From: Syntrophaceae bacterium UBA5744
GTDB taxonomy: Bacteria > Desulfobacterota > Syntrophia > Syntrophales > UBA2192
Length of the DNA: 24,246 nucleotides
Reading direction: 5' to 3'
Assembly (NCBI GenBank): GCA_002419215.1
Contig: DIFQ01000021.1
Coordinates: 1-24,246, forward strand
Below are positions 1-7,001 of this stretch, one piece after another. The notes under the pieces were generated by a model. The model saw only the letters and a list, made by a program, of their open reading frames with translations. It was not told where the DNA came from and searched no databases. The translations under genes were made by a program, and so were the position numbers. The number at the start of each line of letters is the position of its first letter. Position 1 is the stretch's first letter.

Positions 1-1802
1 GGGCGGTATGCAGGGTCCTGAAGCGCCCGGGCCAGCTCGCCGGCCGGGAGGGCCAGCGCGGCAGGACCCATCCTTGCGGCCAGCCGCCCCCTTGCCTGAT
101 CGGTTGCGGCAAGAAGCCCCCCTTCGATCCTGCCGAGATGGATGTTGTCATTGTCCCGCAGGCGATAGCTCGCCCGGCCCAGGTCGAGGATTTCGGCGGC
201 CCGCAGTCGCGACGGCCCTTCGAAGCGCGACAGGAAGGCCTCCCGGCGCTCCTCGATCTCCCCGGCGCTGAAACGCTCCCGAACGGGGGGCGCCTCCGCC
301 ATGCGCAGAAGGAGCCCGATGAGGGCGTCATGCCCCGAAAAGCAGCGATCCGTGCCGCAGCCCAGATCCCCGAAGGTGCGGCTGAAGTGCTCTAGGTCCT
401 CGTCGAAGCCGGAATCGAGGCCAGCGCAGTAACCCTGCCGGAGCGAGGCGGCCAGTCGGGGATTGTCCCTGATACGGCCGGCCATCCGGCCAAGGACCCG
501 GTTGCGCTCCAGGCCGATCATCTCGGTGCCGCCGAGAAGATCCATGAATTCGTAAGGGTCTGCGGGCCGCAGCGCGTCGTTGTAAGTCTGTCCGAACAGA
601 CGGATCCCGTGGGCAAGCGGGATGAAGGAGGCGTAATAGATATCGGTCCAATTCCGGAAAAGTTGCCGTCGTCTTTCAATCTCGTCGGCAAGCTCCCCGT
701 CGGTCAGAGAGGGCAGAACGAATTCAGCCAGGGACTCGCCCTCGGCGATCATGGCGGGGATCCACCTTCCTTCGACCTCATCGCGCAGGGTCTTCAGGTT
801 TTCGAAGCTCCGCCTCAGGGTGAGATTCCATGCCCGCGGATCGCCCCCGCCGGAAGGTTCTCCCGCGGTGACGGGACGCGCCTGGAGAAGGTAGAGGTCG
901 CCGTCCCGGATCGTCCATTCCATGTCCTGGGGGGACGCGAAAAAACGCTCCACCTGCAGGGCCGTCTCGAAAATGCGGGCCACTTCCTCCGGGGCCAGGG
1001 GCGGCGACTGCGCCAGAGCGGCAGGCACGGGGAGCGTTTCCACACCCGATGCCGCGGCAAAGACAGCCTTTTCCCTCGGCGCGGGCTGATGGGAAAGGAC
1101 TTGACCCGTTTTGCGGTCGAGGGTCCAGCGGTCCGGCTCCACGGTGCCGTCCACAAGGCCCTGGTTGAGCCCGTGAACGGCCTCGATCACGGACCGTGAT
1201 GGGTTCTCGGGACTCACGCTGAAGGCCACGCCGGAGCACTCGCCCGCCACGATCTCCTGGACGATGACCGCCATGGTGCTTGTGGCGATATCCAGCCCCA
1301 GTTCTTTTCTGTAGAGAAGCGCCGCATCGGACCACAGCGAGCCCCAGACGAGACGAACGTGGTCGAGGATCGATTCCGTTCCCCGGACGTTCACGAAGGA
1401 CTCGTGAAGCCCGGCGAAAGAGGCCTTTGCCGAATCCTCGCCGGGAGCCGAGGAGCGCACGACGACGGATATGCCGGAGAAGTGCGATTCGATTTCGCGT
1501 GCCAATTCGCCCCGGATGTCTTCGGGCAGGGGTGTGCGGAGGAAAAGGTTTCGGATGCGCAGCGCGGCGTCCCACAACTCCTCCCAGCGCATCTGATCCA
1601 CGATCTTGCGGTTGATCTCGAGGGCAATGGATTCGCCGATGCCCGTGCGGAGGATGAAGCGCCGGTAGGCTTCCGCGGTGATAAGCAGGGCCCTGGGGAC
1701 GGGCAGCCCTTCCCGGGCCATCCGGGAAAGGGCATATCCCTTGCCGCCCACGCGGTCGCGGTCCCGAAGGTCAACCTGGTCGAGGGGGAGTGTGTAAATC
1801 AT
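1..1802 (-). CDS. PEP synthase / pyruvate phosphate dikinase-like protein (partial, C-terminus outside window)
   Basis: This is the ATP-grasp (PPDK N-terminal, PEP/pyruvate-binding) part of a phosphotransferase of the PEP synthase, PPDK and rifampin phosphotransferase superfamily. These enzymes use ATP to phosphorylate a mobile histidine domain and then pyruvate or another acceptor. Visible motifs are VGGKGYALSRM (residues 18-28), VVVRSSAPGEDSAKASFAG (113-131), a central VQEIVAGECSGVAFSVSP block (181-198) and MEWTIRDGDLYLLQARPVT (294-312), the usual end of the ATP-binding module. About 290 further residues follow with no motif I can place. The phosphohistidine domain must lie beyond position 1, so the exact substrate cannot be decided here. 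The start ATG (1802-1800) overlaps the upstream stop codon as ATGA, which fixes it and implies translational coupling with the flavin protein. The frame is open for 600 codons to the window edge. Confidence 0.85.
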   Translation of the reverse strand, partial: MIYTLPLDQVDLRDRDRVGGKGYALSRMAREGLPVPRALLITAEAYRRFILRTGIGESIALEINRKIVDQMRWEELWDAALRIRNLFLRTPLPEDIRGELAREIESHFSGISVVVRSSAPGEDSAKASFAGLHESFVNVRGTESILDHVRLVWGSLWSDAALLYRKELGLDIATSTMAVIVQEIVAGECSGVAFSVSPENPSRSVIEAVHGLNQGLVDGTVEPDRWTLDRKTGQVLSHQPAPREKAVFAAASGVETLPVPAALAQSPPLAPEEVARIFETALQVERFFASPQDMEWTIRDGDLYLLQARPVTAGEPSGGGDPRAWNLTLRRSFENLKTLRDEVEGRWIPAMIAEGESLAEFVLPSLTDGELADEIERRRQLFRNWTDIYYASFIPLAHGIRLFGQTYNDALRPADPYEFMDLLGGTEMIGLERNRVLGRMAGRIRDNPRLAASLRQGYCAGLDSGFDEDLEHFSRTFGDLGCGTDRCFSGHDALIGLLLRMAEAPPVRERFSAGEIEERREAFLSRFEGPSRLRAAEILDLGRASYRLRDNDNIHLGRIEGGLLAATDQARGRLAARMGPAALALPAGELARALQDPAYR

Positions 1803-2251
1803 GGATACGGTGAGACCTCGATCACGTTCTGGAATTTCGTGACGACGATGTAGCGCTCCACGTCCACGCGGAAAAGGGCGCAGGACGGTGAGCGGACGAA
1901 GTCTTCGAGATAGGGGAATTTCCCGATGTACCGGACGATCCCTCGTTCCCGCTCCTGCCCGGACAGCTCGACTGCCCTGCCCAGGGCCGTGGCCGCCAGC
2001 GCCGCGTGGAAGTCCGCCTCTTCGTTTTGCCGGTTGTCGACGAGCAGGGCCACCCGGTCATCCCCTTTGAGGTTGCCGTACTTTCGGGTCTCCCGGGTTG
2101 TGGCGAAAAGGAGTCTGCCGGAGTCCAGGACCGCAAAGGAGACCAGGTTGCCGTACGGGGCGCCGCCGGGTCCCGCAGTGGAGAGAGCTGCCAGGCGCTG
2201 GGATTTCAGCATGTCTTCGAGCAGTGCTCGAACGGTATTCAAGCCTTGCAT
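1799..2251 (-). CDS. Pyridoxamine 5'-phosphate oxidase-family (FMN-binding split barrel) protein
   Basis: A 150-residue single-domain protein of the PNPOx-like split-barrel superfamily, which binds FMN, F420 or haem. Family traits are the N-terminal helix followed by QRLAALSTAGPGGAPYGNLVSF (18-39), the strand LLFATTRETRKYGNLKGDDRVALLVDN (47-73) and a C-terminal strand pair ending in EVSPYP. Length fits the small general-stress type members rather than true PdxH (about 210-220 aa), so a role in vitamin B6 synthesis is not implied. The ATG (2251-2249) directly follows the TAG of the upstream gene and its own stop overlaps the next start, so it is the middle gene of a three-gene operon. Pairing with a PEP synthase-like gene gives no firm substrate. 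Family assignment is confident; reaction unknown. Confidence 0.8.
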   Translation of the reverse strand: MQGLNTVRALLEDMLKSQRLAALSTAGPGGAPYGNLVSFAVLDSGRLLFATTRETRKYGNLKGDDRVALLVDNRQNEEADFHAALAATALGRAVELSGQERERGIVRYIGKFPYLEDFVRSPSCALFRVDVERYIVVTKFQNVIEVSPYP

Positions 2252-2662
2252 CTAGCTCTTCTCCAGGGCGGCCAGAAGAAGCTCGTAGAGCCTCAGGAGT
2301 TCTTCCCCGGGCCCCGGCTTCCTTTCTCCCGTGCAGATGTCGCCGAGCGACTTTTCGTCCACGCCGTGTTTTTCGGCGGCAAGCCTCGCCTGGTGCCACG
2401 TGGGAAGCCAGACGAGTCTCTCCCTCACGCGCTCGGCCGTGCCGACAAGCCGCAGGAAATGGCCGAGGTTGAGGATGAAATAAACCCGGTCCGGGAAGGG
2501 CGAATCCGCGGGGATCGATCCCTCCCGGTCCCAGACAAAACAGCCCACGTGCGGCTTCCAGGCAAGCACGGCCTGCTTGAGACGCAGGGCGAGTTCCCGG
2601 TGATCCCTGCCGAAGGGGGTGGGGGGAAGATCGCTCTCCGCATTGAAAGGGGTCGGTTTCAC
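2252..2662 (-). CDS. Conserved-looking hypothetical protein, 136 aa
   Basis: I do not recognise a named family. The product from the chosen GTG (2662-2660) is soluble, with no signal peptide or membrane segment. It is rich in aromatic and basic residues (FVWDREG, RVYFILNLGHFLRLVG, LVWLPTWHQARLAAEKHGV), ending in a helical LLRLYELLLAALEK tail. The frame is open further upstream to a TTG at 2809, but that extension is arginine/proline-rich and covers a strong plus-strand terminator (2779-2802), so I prefer the GTG. No Shine-Dalgarno precedes the GTG; instead a TACAAT box ends 7 bases before it, compatible with a leaderless transcript. It is the first gene of a unit whose next gene starts immediately after its TAG. 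ORF real: fairly sure; start: uncertain. Confidence 0.6.
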   Translation of the reverse strand: MKPTPFNAESDLPPTPFGRDHRELALRLKQAVLAWKPHVGCFVWDREGSIPADSPFPDRVYFILNLGHFLRLVGTAERVRERLVWLPTWHQARLAAEKHGVDEKSLGDICTGERKPGPGEELLRLYELLLAALEKS

Positions 2663-2778
2663 AGTGAATATTGTAGTACAGGGCGGGCGACGTTTGCCAT
2701 CCCGATCTGATCGGCCGTCGAAGAAAAGTCGCCAAGCGGACTCAAGCCGGACGGGCGGCAAGCCGATAATAGAGGCAT

Positions 2779-2802
2779 GACCGGAGCCTTGCCGGTCTTT
2801 TT
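2779..2802 (+). terminator. Rho-independent terminator on plus strand without an upstream plus-strand gene
   Basis: A 6-bp GC-rich stem (GACCGG, 7-nt loop, CCGGTC) is followed by TTTTT on the plus strand. The 770 bp to its left carry only minus-strand genes, so any transcript ending here is non-coding or antisense. The same bases on the minus strand lack a T-run. Confidence 0.55.
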
Positions 2803-2943
2803 GCTGCAACCAAAGCGAGGTAAGGAACTGGTTTTATTGAGCAATTAAAATTCTTCTTGATTTTTCATCCTGTGTAAGGGTAAAAGAACCACGTTTTGCG
2901 TCAATGGCGCATGCTTTCTAAGGAAAAAGCAAAGGAGGGGACG

Positions 2944-3627
2944 ATGCGTTCCTTTAGAAAACATGGCGATCTTTTTGCCGATCCTTGCAGCCGCCGCTCC
3001 TTTCTCAAGATTGGAATCTTCGGCGCCGCTCTCCTGGCGCTGCCCCACAAGGTTATCGCATCTCTCGAAGAGGCCCCCGCACCGGATCTGATCAATCCAG
3101 GCTGGAGTGGGGAATCCGGTCTCATCCTCGAGCCCGGCGGCGAGCGCAGGCTCCATCTGTACAGCACCAACACGGGTGAGACCTTCAACGGGGTGTACTG
3201 GGCCGACGGGGAGTATGTCCCCGAGGCGCTCGAAGAGATCGATTACCTGTTGCGCGACTACCGGGCCAATCTGGTCAAGGAAATCGACCCCAACCTGCTC
3301 GACCTGCTTTACAATCTCAACCAGAAGCTCGAATGCGACAGCCCCTACCACGTGATCTCCGGATACCGCTCTCCCAGGACCAATGCGGTCCTGCGCAAGC
3401 GCAACCGCAAGGTCGCCCGAAACAGCCTGCACATGTCCGGGATGGCCGTCGATTTGCGGGTGCCCGATCTGCATGTCAAGAACATCTGCAATGCGGCCCT
3501 GGAAATGCGCGGCGGCGGCGTCGGGTACTACGGCAGGCGCGGGTTCGTCCACCTCGATGTGGGCGATGTCCGCACCTGGCAGGATGGCAGGAAGAGAAAG
3601 AAGAAGGTGAAGGCGAAGAAGGCCTAG
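2944..3627 (+). CDS. Tat-exported DUF882 / M15-type murein endopeptidase, MepK (YcbK)-like
   Basis: Predicted periplasmic zinc peptidase of 227 aa. Residues 16-33 form a classical Tat signal (SRRSFLKIGIFGAALLAL). The mature part is the DUF882/peptidase M15A_2 fold: HLYSTNTGE at 71-79, ISGYRSPRTN at 138-147, SLHMSGMAVDLR at 161-172 and FVHLDVG at 201-207. The likely zinc ligands are H163, D170 and H203. E. coli YcbK (MepK) cleaves mDap-mDap (3-3) cross-links made by L,D-transpeptidases, and such a transpeptidase is the convergent neighbour here, which supports the same role. The start is the ATG at 2944, preceded by GGAGG; an in-frame ATG at 2911 and a frame opening at 2896 lack this. The C-terminus is a run of Lys/Arg, possibly wall-binding. 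A strong terminator follows at 3786. Confidence 0.88.
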   Translation: MRSFRKHGDLFADPCSRRSFLKIGIFGAALLALPHKVIASLEEAPAPDLINPGWSGESGLILEPGGERRLHLYSTNTGETFNGVYWADGEYVPEALEEIDYLLRDYRANLVKEIDPNLLDLLYNLNQKLECDSPYHVISGYRSPRTNAVLRKRNRKVARNSLHMSGMAVDLRVPDLHVKNICNAALEMRGGGVGYYGRRGFVHLDVGDVRTWQDGRKRKKKVKAKKA

Positions 3628-3691
3628 AAATAGCGGCCGAAAGGCCATACCCCTGATCTTCCTCTCCCTATGAAAACCCAATTCCTTGACT

Positions 3692-3776
3692 TCCCTCTCC
3701 CCTACGAGGGAGAGGGCCAGGGTGAGGGGGAATGATACCTTTCCTTCCCGGGAGAGGATTGAGGTGAGGGTGAATG
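3692..3776 (+). repeat. Two tandem copies of a REP-like palindromic repeat
   Basis: Two imperfect copies (about 3692-3730 and 3738-3776) of an element made of a pyrimidine-rich CCTCTCCC arm, a short loop, a complementary GGGAGAGG arm and a tail close to ATTGAGGTGAGGGTGA. Related copies lie at 12961-13001 and, inverted, at 16962-17003. They sit in the gap between the convergent mepK-like and L,D-transpeptidase genes. A further half copy is visible at about 3660-3670. Confidence 0.75.
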
Positions 3777-3785
3777 AAAATTGTC

Positions 3786-3824
3786 AGCCTGCTAGGGCTT
3801 TGCGGCCCTGGCAGGCTTTATTTT
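3786..3824 (+). terminator. Terminator of the mepK-like gene, overlapping the end of the L,D-transpeptidase gene
   Basis: A 13-bp stem (AGCCTGCTAGGGC at 3786-3798 pairing with 3805-3817, one G-T pair) with loop TTTGCG is followed by TTATTTT. It includes the minus-strand stop codon of the convergent gene (3792-3794), so one inverted repeat serves as coding end and terminator. On the minus strand the T-run is poorer. Confidence 0.8.
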
Positions 3825-5489
3825 GGGCTGGAGGGCCTTCTCGAGGCGCTCGTCGCGGCGGTAGATGTCCTCCAGGAAGTGCACCGTCCCATCTCCGTTC
3901 CCCCAGGCCGTGAAGTAGAGGATGTGCACGGGTATGGGCTTCGGCAGGTAGGCCACCGTCGTCTCCTTCGTCTTCAGCACCGCCGCGACCTTCTCCCGCG
4001 ACCAGTCCTTACTTCCCCTCGTGACGAACTCGGCCATGTCCATGGGCTTTTCGATCCGGATGCAGCCGTGGCTGAACCCCCGCCGCTCCTTTTTGAATAG
4101 CTGGGGGTCGGAGGTGTCGTGCAGGTAGACGCTGTGCTTGTTGGGGAACATGAACTTGATCCGGCCCAGGGGGTTCCGGGGGCCCGGTTCCTGTCGAAGC
4201 CGGTAGGGGAAGTTGTTCTCCGAGAGCTGCGACCAGTCGATGGCGGCGGGGCTCACCTCCTCGCCGTTGGGCCCCGCCGTGAAGACCCTCATGTTCTCCT
4301 TGGCGAAGAACTCCGGGTTCTTCCGGATCTTTCCGAGGGTCTCCTCCGTGGCGATGCTGTGAGGGACGTTCCAGTAGGGGTTCATCTCGATGTAGGTCAT
4401 CTTCCCGCTGAAAACGGGCGTTTTCTGGAAGGCCGTGCCCACGACGATCTTCATCGTCAGAACCGGCGCCTCGTTTTCGACGACCTCGAGGCCGTAGCCG
4501 GCTATGTTCACCAGGATGTAGGGGTTTCCGAGGTTCTGGGGGAGCCAGCGCCAGCGCTCCAGGTTGAGCTCGATCTGACGGATGCGCCTCTCCACCGGGA
4601 CGTTGAGGGCACGGAGCGTCCGGTTGCCCACGATCCCGTCGTCGTAGAGACCATGGCGCCGCTGGAACCGCTTCACCGCCTCCTCGACGGCCTCGTCGAA
4701 GAGATCGCTTGCACTGTCCACCGGTGCAGGCATGTCGCCGGTCACCTTCAGGCGGCTGCGCAGCGCGGGGACCCGGTCAGTCTTCGTGCCCTTTTCGAGC
4801 CTGCCGTCTCCCGGAATGGCGGGCCATCCTCCGCTCTCGGCTAGCGCCCGGTGCACGACGAGCGCCGTCTTGAGCCTTCCGTAACCCGGCTGGGCCGGCA
4901 TCAGACCCTTGAGGCTCACCTCGATATCGCCCCCTTCAATAGCCTTCGAGAGATGGCGCGCCAGGTTGAAGCGTGAGGGGTACATCGTCCACTCGTCGGC
5001 ATGGAGCGTCTCGGGGTTGACGCGGCCGTTGAGCAGATGGGCCGCGTAGGTGAGGTAGGCGTCGGACAGGAGAAATTCCAGGTTGATGATGTTTGCCGCA
5101 TCCGGTCTTTCGTTCCGGATGAGAATCTGGCGGATTTCGGCGAGAGTGGCCTCGATGCGCTCCAGGTGGTAGTTCCCGGGTTGCAGGCCCTCGGCATCGG
5201 CCCCCTTGATCGCGCGGGCCAGGGTGTCCGCCGCGGGCAGCGGGAATCCGTCGCGGGTCCAGGCCGGTTCGTACTTGCGCATCTGGTAAAAACGGATCAC
5301 CGACGAGGGATTGCAGTAGGGGGCCCCGGGGCAGATGGTTTTCTGGACGGCGCCGGACTTGACGGCCCTCTCGAGGCTTTTGCGGACATCGTCGGACGGG
5401 GCCTGGGCCTGGGCGCTGTTTGCAAAGCCTGCAATCAGGGCAACGAGCAACAGGAGCCGGATCGGTTTTCGAGAATGTGCGGGAATCAT
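3792..5489 (-). CDS. Periplasmic L,D-transpeptidase, YcbB/LdtD family
   Basis: A 565-aa enzyme that forms 3-3 (mDap-mDap) cross-links in peptidoglycan. Residues 1-29 are a Sec signal peptide (LLLLVALIAGFANSAQAQA). The region from about 60 to 250 has the scaffold typical of the large YcbB type (VIRFYQMRKYEPAWTRDG). A PG_binding_1 domain follows at about 262-297 (EAVKRFQRRHGLYDDGIVGNRT). The YkuD catalytic domain spans about 325-510, with conserved H457 (VYLHDT) and the catalytic motif SHGCIR at 473-478 (C476 nucleophile). Length matches LdtD-type enzymes, which are much longer than simple YkuD proteins. It is convergent with the MepK-like hydrolase, pairing a maker and a cutter of the same bond; in E. 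coli ycbB and ycbK are also neighbours. Confidence 0.92.
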   Translation of the reverse strand: MIPAHSRKPIRLLLLVALIAGFANSAQAQAPSDDVRKSLERAVKSGAVQKTICPGAPYCNPSSVIRFYQMRKYEPAWTRDGFPLPAADTLARAIKGADAEGLQPGNYHLERIEATLAEIRQILIRNERPDAANIINLEFLLSDAYLTYAAHLLNGRVNPETLHADEWTMYPSRFNLARHLSKAIEGGDIEVSLKGLMPAQPGYGRLKTALVVHRALAESGGWPAIPGDGRLEKGTKTDRVPALRSRLKVTGDMPAPVDSASDLFDEAVEEAVKRFQRRHGLYDDGIVGNRTLRALNVPVERRIRQIELNLERWRWLPQNLGNPYILVNIAGYGLEVVENEAPVLTMKIVVGTAFQKTPVFSGKMTYIEMNPYWNVPHSIATEETLGKIRKNPEFFAKENMRVFTAGPNGEEVSPAAIDWSQLSENNFPYRLRQEPGPRNPLGRIKFMFPNKHSVYLHDTSDPQLFKKERRGFSHGCIRIEKPMDMAEFVTRGSKDWSREKVAAVLKTKETTVAYLPKPIPVHILYFTAWGNGDGTVHFLEDIYRRDERLEKALQPKIKPARAAKP

Positions 5490-5518
5490 CGGTTCAACGG
5501 GTCATGGGTGATTGCCAT

Positions 5519-5557
5519 AAAAAAACCGCCAGTCGCCCCTGGCGATCGCAGCGGTTT
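5519..5557 (-). terminator. Terminator of the photolyase operon
   Basis: On the minus strand a stem AAACCGC/GCGGTTT (5551-5557 with 5523-5529), enclosing a smaller GCCAG/CTGGC hairpin, runs into TTTTTTT (5525-5519). It lies about 70 nt past the class II photolyase stop and about 30 nt before the L,D-transpeptidase start, separating two same-strand units. Confidence 0.7.
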
Positions 5558-5628
5558 ACAGGGCCTACAACGCTCGCGCAAGTTTTATACCCTTATCAAA
5601 GGGAAATGTCGACAGGTATTTTCGACTC

Positions 5629-6996
5629 TCAGCGGGACTTCTCGAGGGCGCCCACTTTTTCGAGGTAGGCGTCCATGTCGAACTTGCGCCTGAGCCCCGC
5701 GTCGTTCATGTAGCGGATCTTGCCGAAGACTTTCCGCTCGAACCAGGCCCGGTCATGCTTGCCGAAGCACCAGGCCACACCGGCGAAGCCGTTGGGATCG
5801 CGCCCGTCTAGTTCGTAGCGGTTGTTGAGCCACAGGGCCGTCCGGAAGGCCTCCTCGGGGGTCCGGCTCCACTCGAGGAGCTTTTTCCCCCAGTACATTC
5901 GCATGTAGTTGTGCATCGTTCCGGTGATCACCATCTCCCGCTGTGCGGCGTTCCAGTAGGGGTCGTGGGTCCCGGCTCGTTCCCACTGTTCAGGGCTGTA
6001 AAGAACCTCACGCCGGTCCTTTGCGTGCTCGGCAAGTGTTTTTCGCGCCCAGTCGGGGAGGCAAGCATACTCGTCATAATGCTCGTTGTAGAAGACGAAG
6101 TTCATGCTGAGCTCGCGCCGCACGATGAGCTCCTCCAAGAAGGCCTCGCGCGCCGCTGCGGGGATTGTTTTTTCCGCGGTGACGCGGAGGGCGATGGCGA
6201 GCGGCGAGACCTGGCCGAAGTGCAGGTAGGGGCTCAGGTGGGAGGAGTAGTCGAGGCCCGGGTCGCTCCGAAGTTCGTCATAGTGACGGATTTTCCTCGC
6301 GATGAAATCCTCCAGCAGGGTATGGGCCTGTGACGGACCGCCCCGGTATGCCTTCGCGGGAGGGACCGTACGGTCGATTTTCATTTTCTCGAGCAGGGAC
6401 GTGAAATCCCCTTCCGGGTCTGCGTCGAGGCGAAGGGAGAGAGAATCCTTCCGCACCGGCCTTTCCTTCAGGGGGGCGAGGTAGTCCTTGAGGATGCGCT
6501 GGAGCTTGGGCCTCAGGGTTCCAGCCGTGTATTCCTCCTTCGGTGAGGACGTCTCCACGGGGACGACGGCATCGGATTCCACCTGCACGACGGCGCAGGG
6601 GGCGTTTTTTGCGACATGGTTTCGCCACTGCCTCTGGATGCGCAGGTAGCCCCGGTCGGCGACGACAAGGGCCGCCTCCTCGGCCAGCGCCGTTGCGGCA
6701 AGTTCCGGCGAGCGGTGCATGAGCGCAAACCGGATACCCCGGCCGTCCAGTGCTTTTCGGACCTCCTCGAGCCCTTCCAGCATGAAGGCGCAGTGCCGCA
6801 GGTTGGCCTCGGGGAACCGGTCGGTGAGGCCGAAGACGACGACGACGGGGAGATTGAGCCCGTTTGCCTCGCCGATGGCGTATTCGAGGGCATGGTTGCA
6901 CTCCACTCGCTGGGAGGCCTGCATCCAGTAAAGGACATAGCGGCCGTCCTGGACGCTCCGGCGGTTGAGCGGCTGGATGCGCGCGGAATGGATCAT
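5629..6996 (-). CDS. phr: Class II CPD deoxyribodipyrimidine photolyase
   Basis: A 455-aa flavoprotein that uses blue light and FADH- to split cyclobutane pyrimidine dimers. The N-terminal alpha/beta photolyase domain begins with GRYVLYWMQASQRVECNHAL, the class II entry. The C-terminal FAD-binding region carries class II signatures: SHLSPYLHFGQVSP, EELIVRRELSMNFVFYN, TGTMHNYMRMYWGKKLLEWS and NNRYELDGRDPNGFAGVAW. Length is typical for class II (about 450-480 aa). The frame is open upstream to 7182, but that part lies inside the preceding gene; the ATG at 6996 has AAGGGG ahead of it and begins 5 nt after the stop of the FeS-photolyase gene, so I take it as the start. Last gene of a nitroreductase-FeS photolyase-photolyase operon. 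No truncation or lost motif seen. Confidence 0.93.
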   Translation of the reverse strand: MIHSARIQPLNRRSVQDGRYVLYWMQASQRVECNHALEYAIGEANGLNLPVVVVFGLTDRFPEANLRHCAFMLEGLEEVRKALDGRGIRFALMHRSPELAATALAEEAALVVADRGYLRIQRQWRNHVAKNAPCAVVQVESDAVVPVETSSPKEEYTAGTLRPKLQRILKDYLAPLKERPVRKDSLSLRLDADPEGDFTSLLEKMKIDRTVPPAKAYRGGPSQAHTLLEDFIARKIRHYDELRSDPGLDYSSHLSPYLHFGQVSPLAIALRVTAEKTIPAAAREAFLEELIVRRELSMNFVFYNEHYDEYACLPDWARKTLAEHAKDRREVLYSPEQWERAGTHDPYWNAAQREMVITGTMHNYMRMYWGKKLLEWSRTPEEAFRTALWLNNRYELDGRDPNGFAGVAWCFGKHDRAWFERKVFGKIRYMNDAGLRRKFDMDAYLEKVGALEKSR

Positions 6997-7001
6997 CGGC
7001 T

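Noticed and set aside
2700..2800. Cyclic di-GMP (GEMM) riboswitch
   Set aside because: Bits such as GGCAAGCC recall it, but the conserved core sequences and three-stem layout are missing.
2845..3681. 278-aa minus-strand ORF opposite the MepK-like gene
   Set aside because: It mirrors the plus-strand gene, which has a Tat signal, ribosome site and conserved zinc motifs; the antisense product shows only shadow composition.
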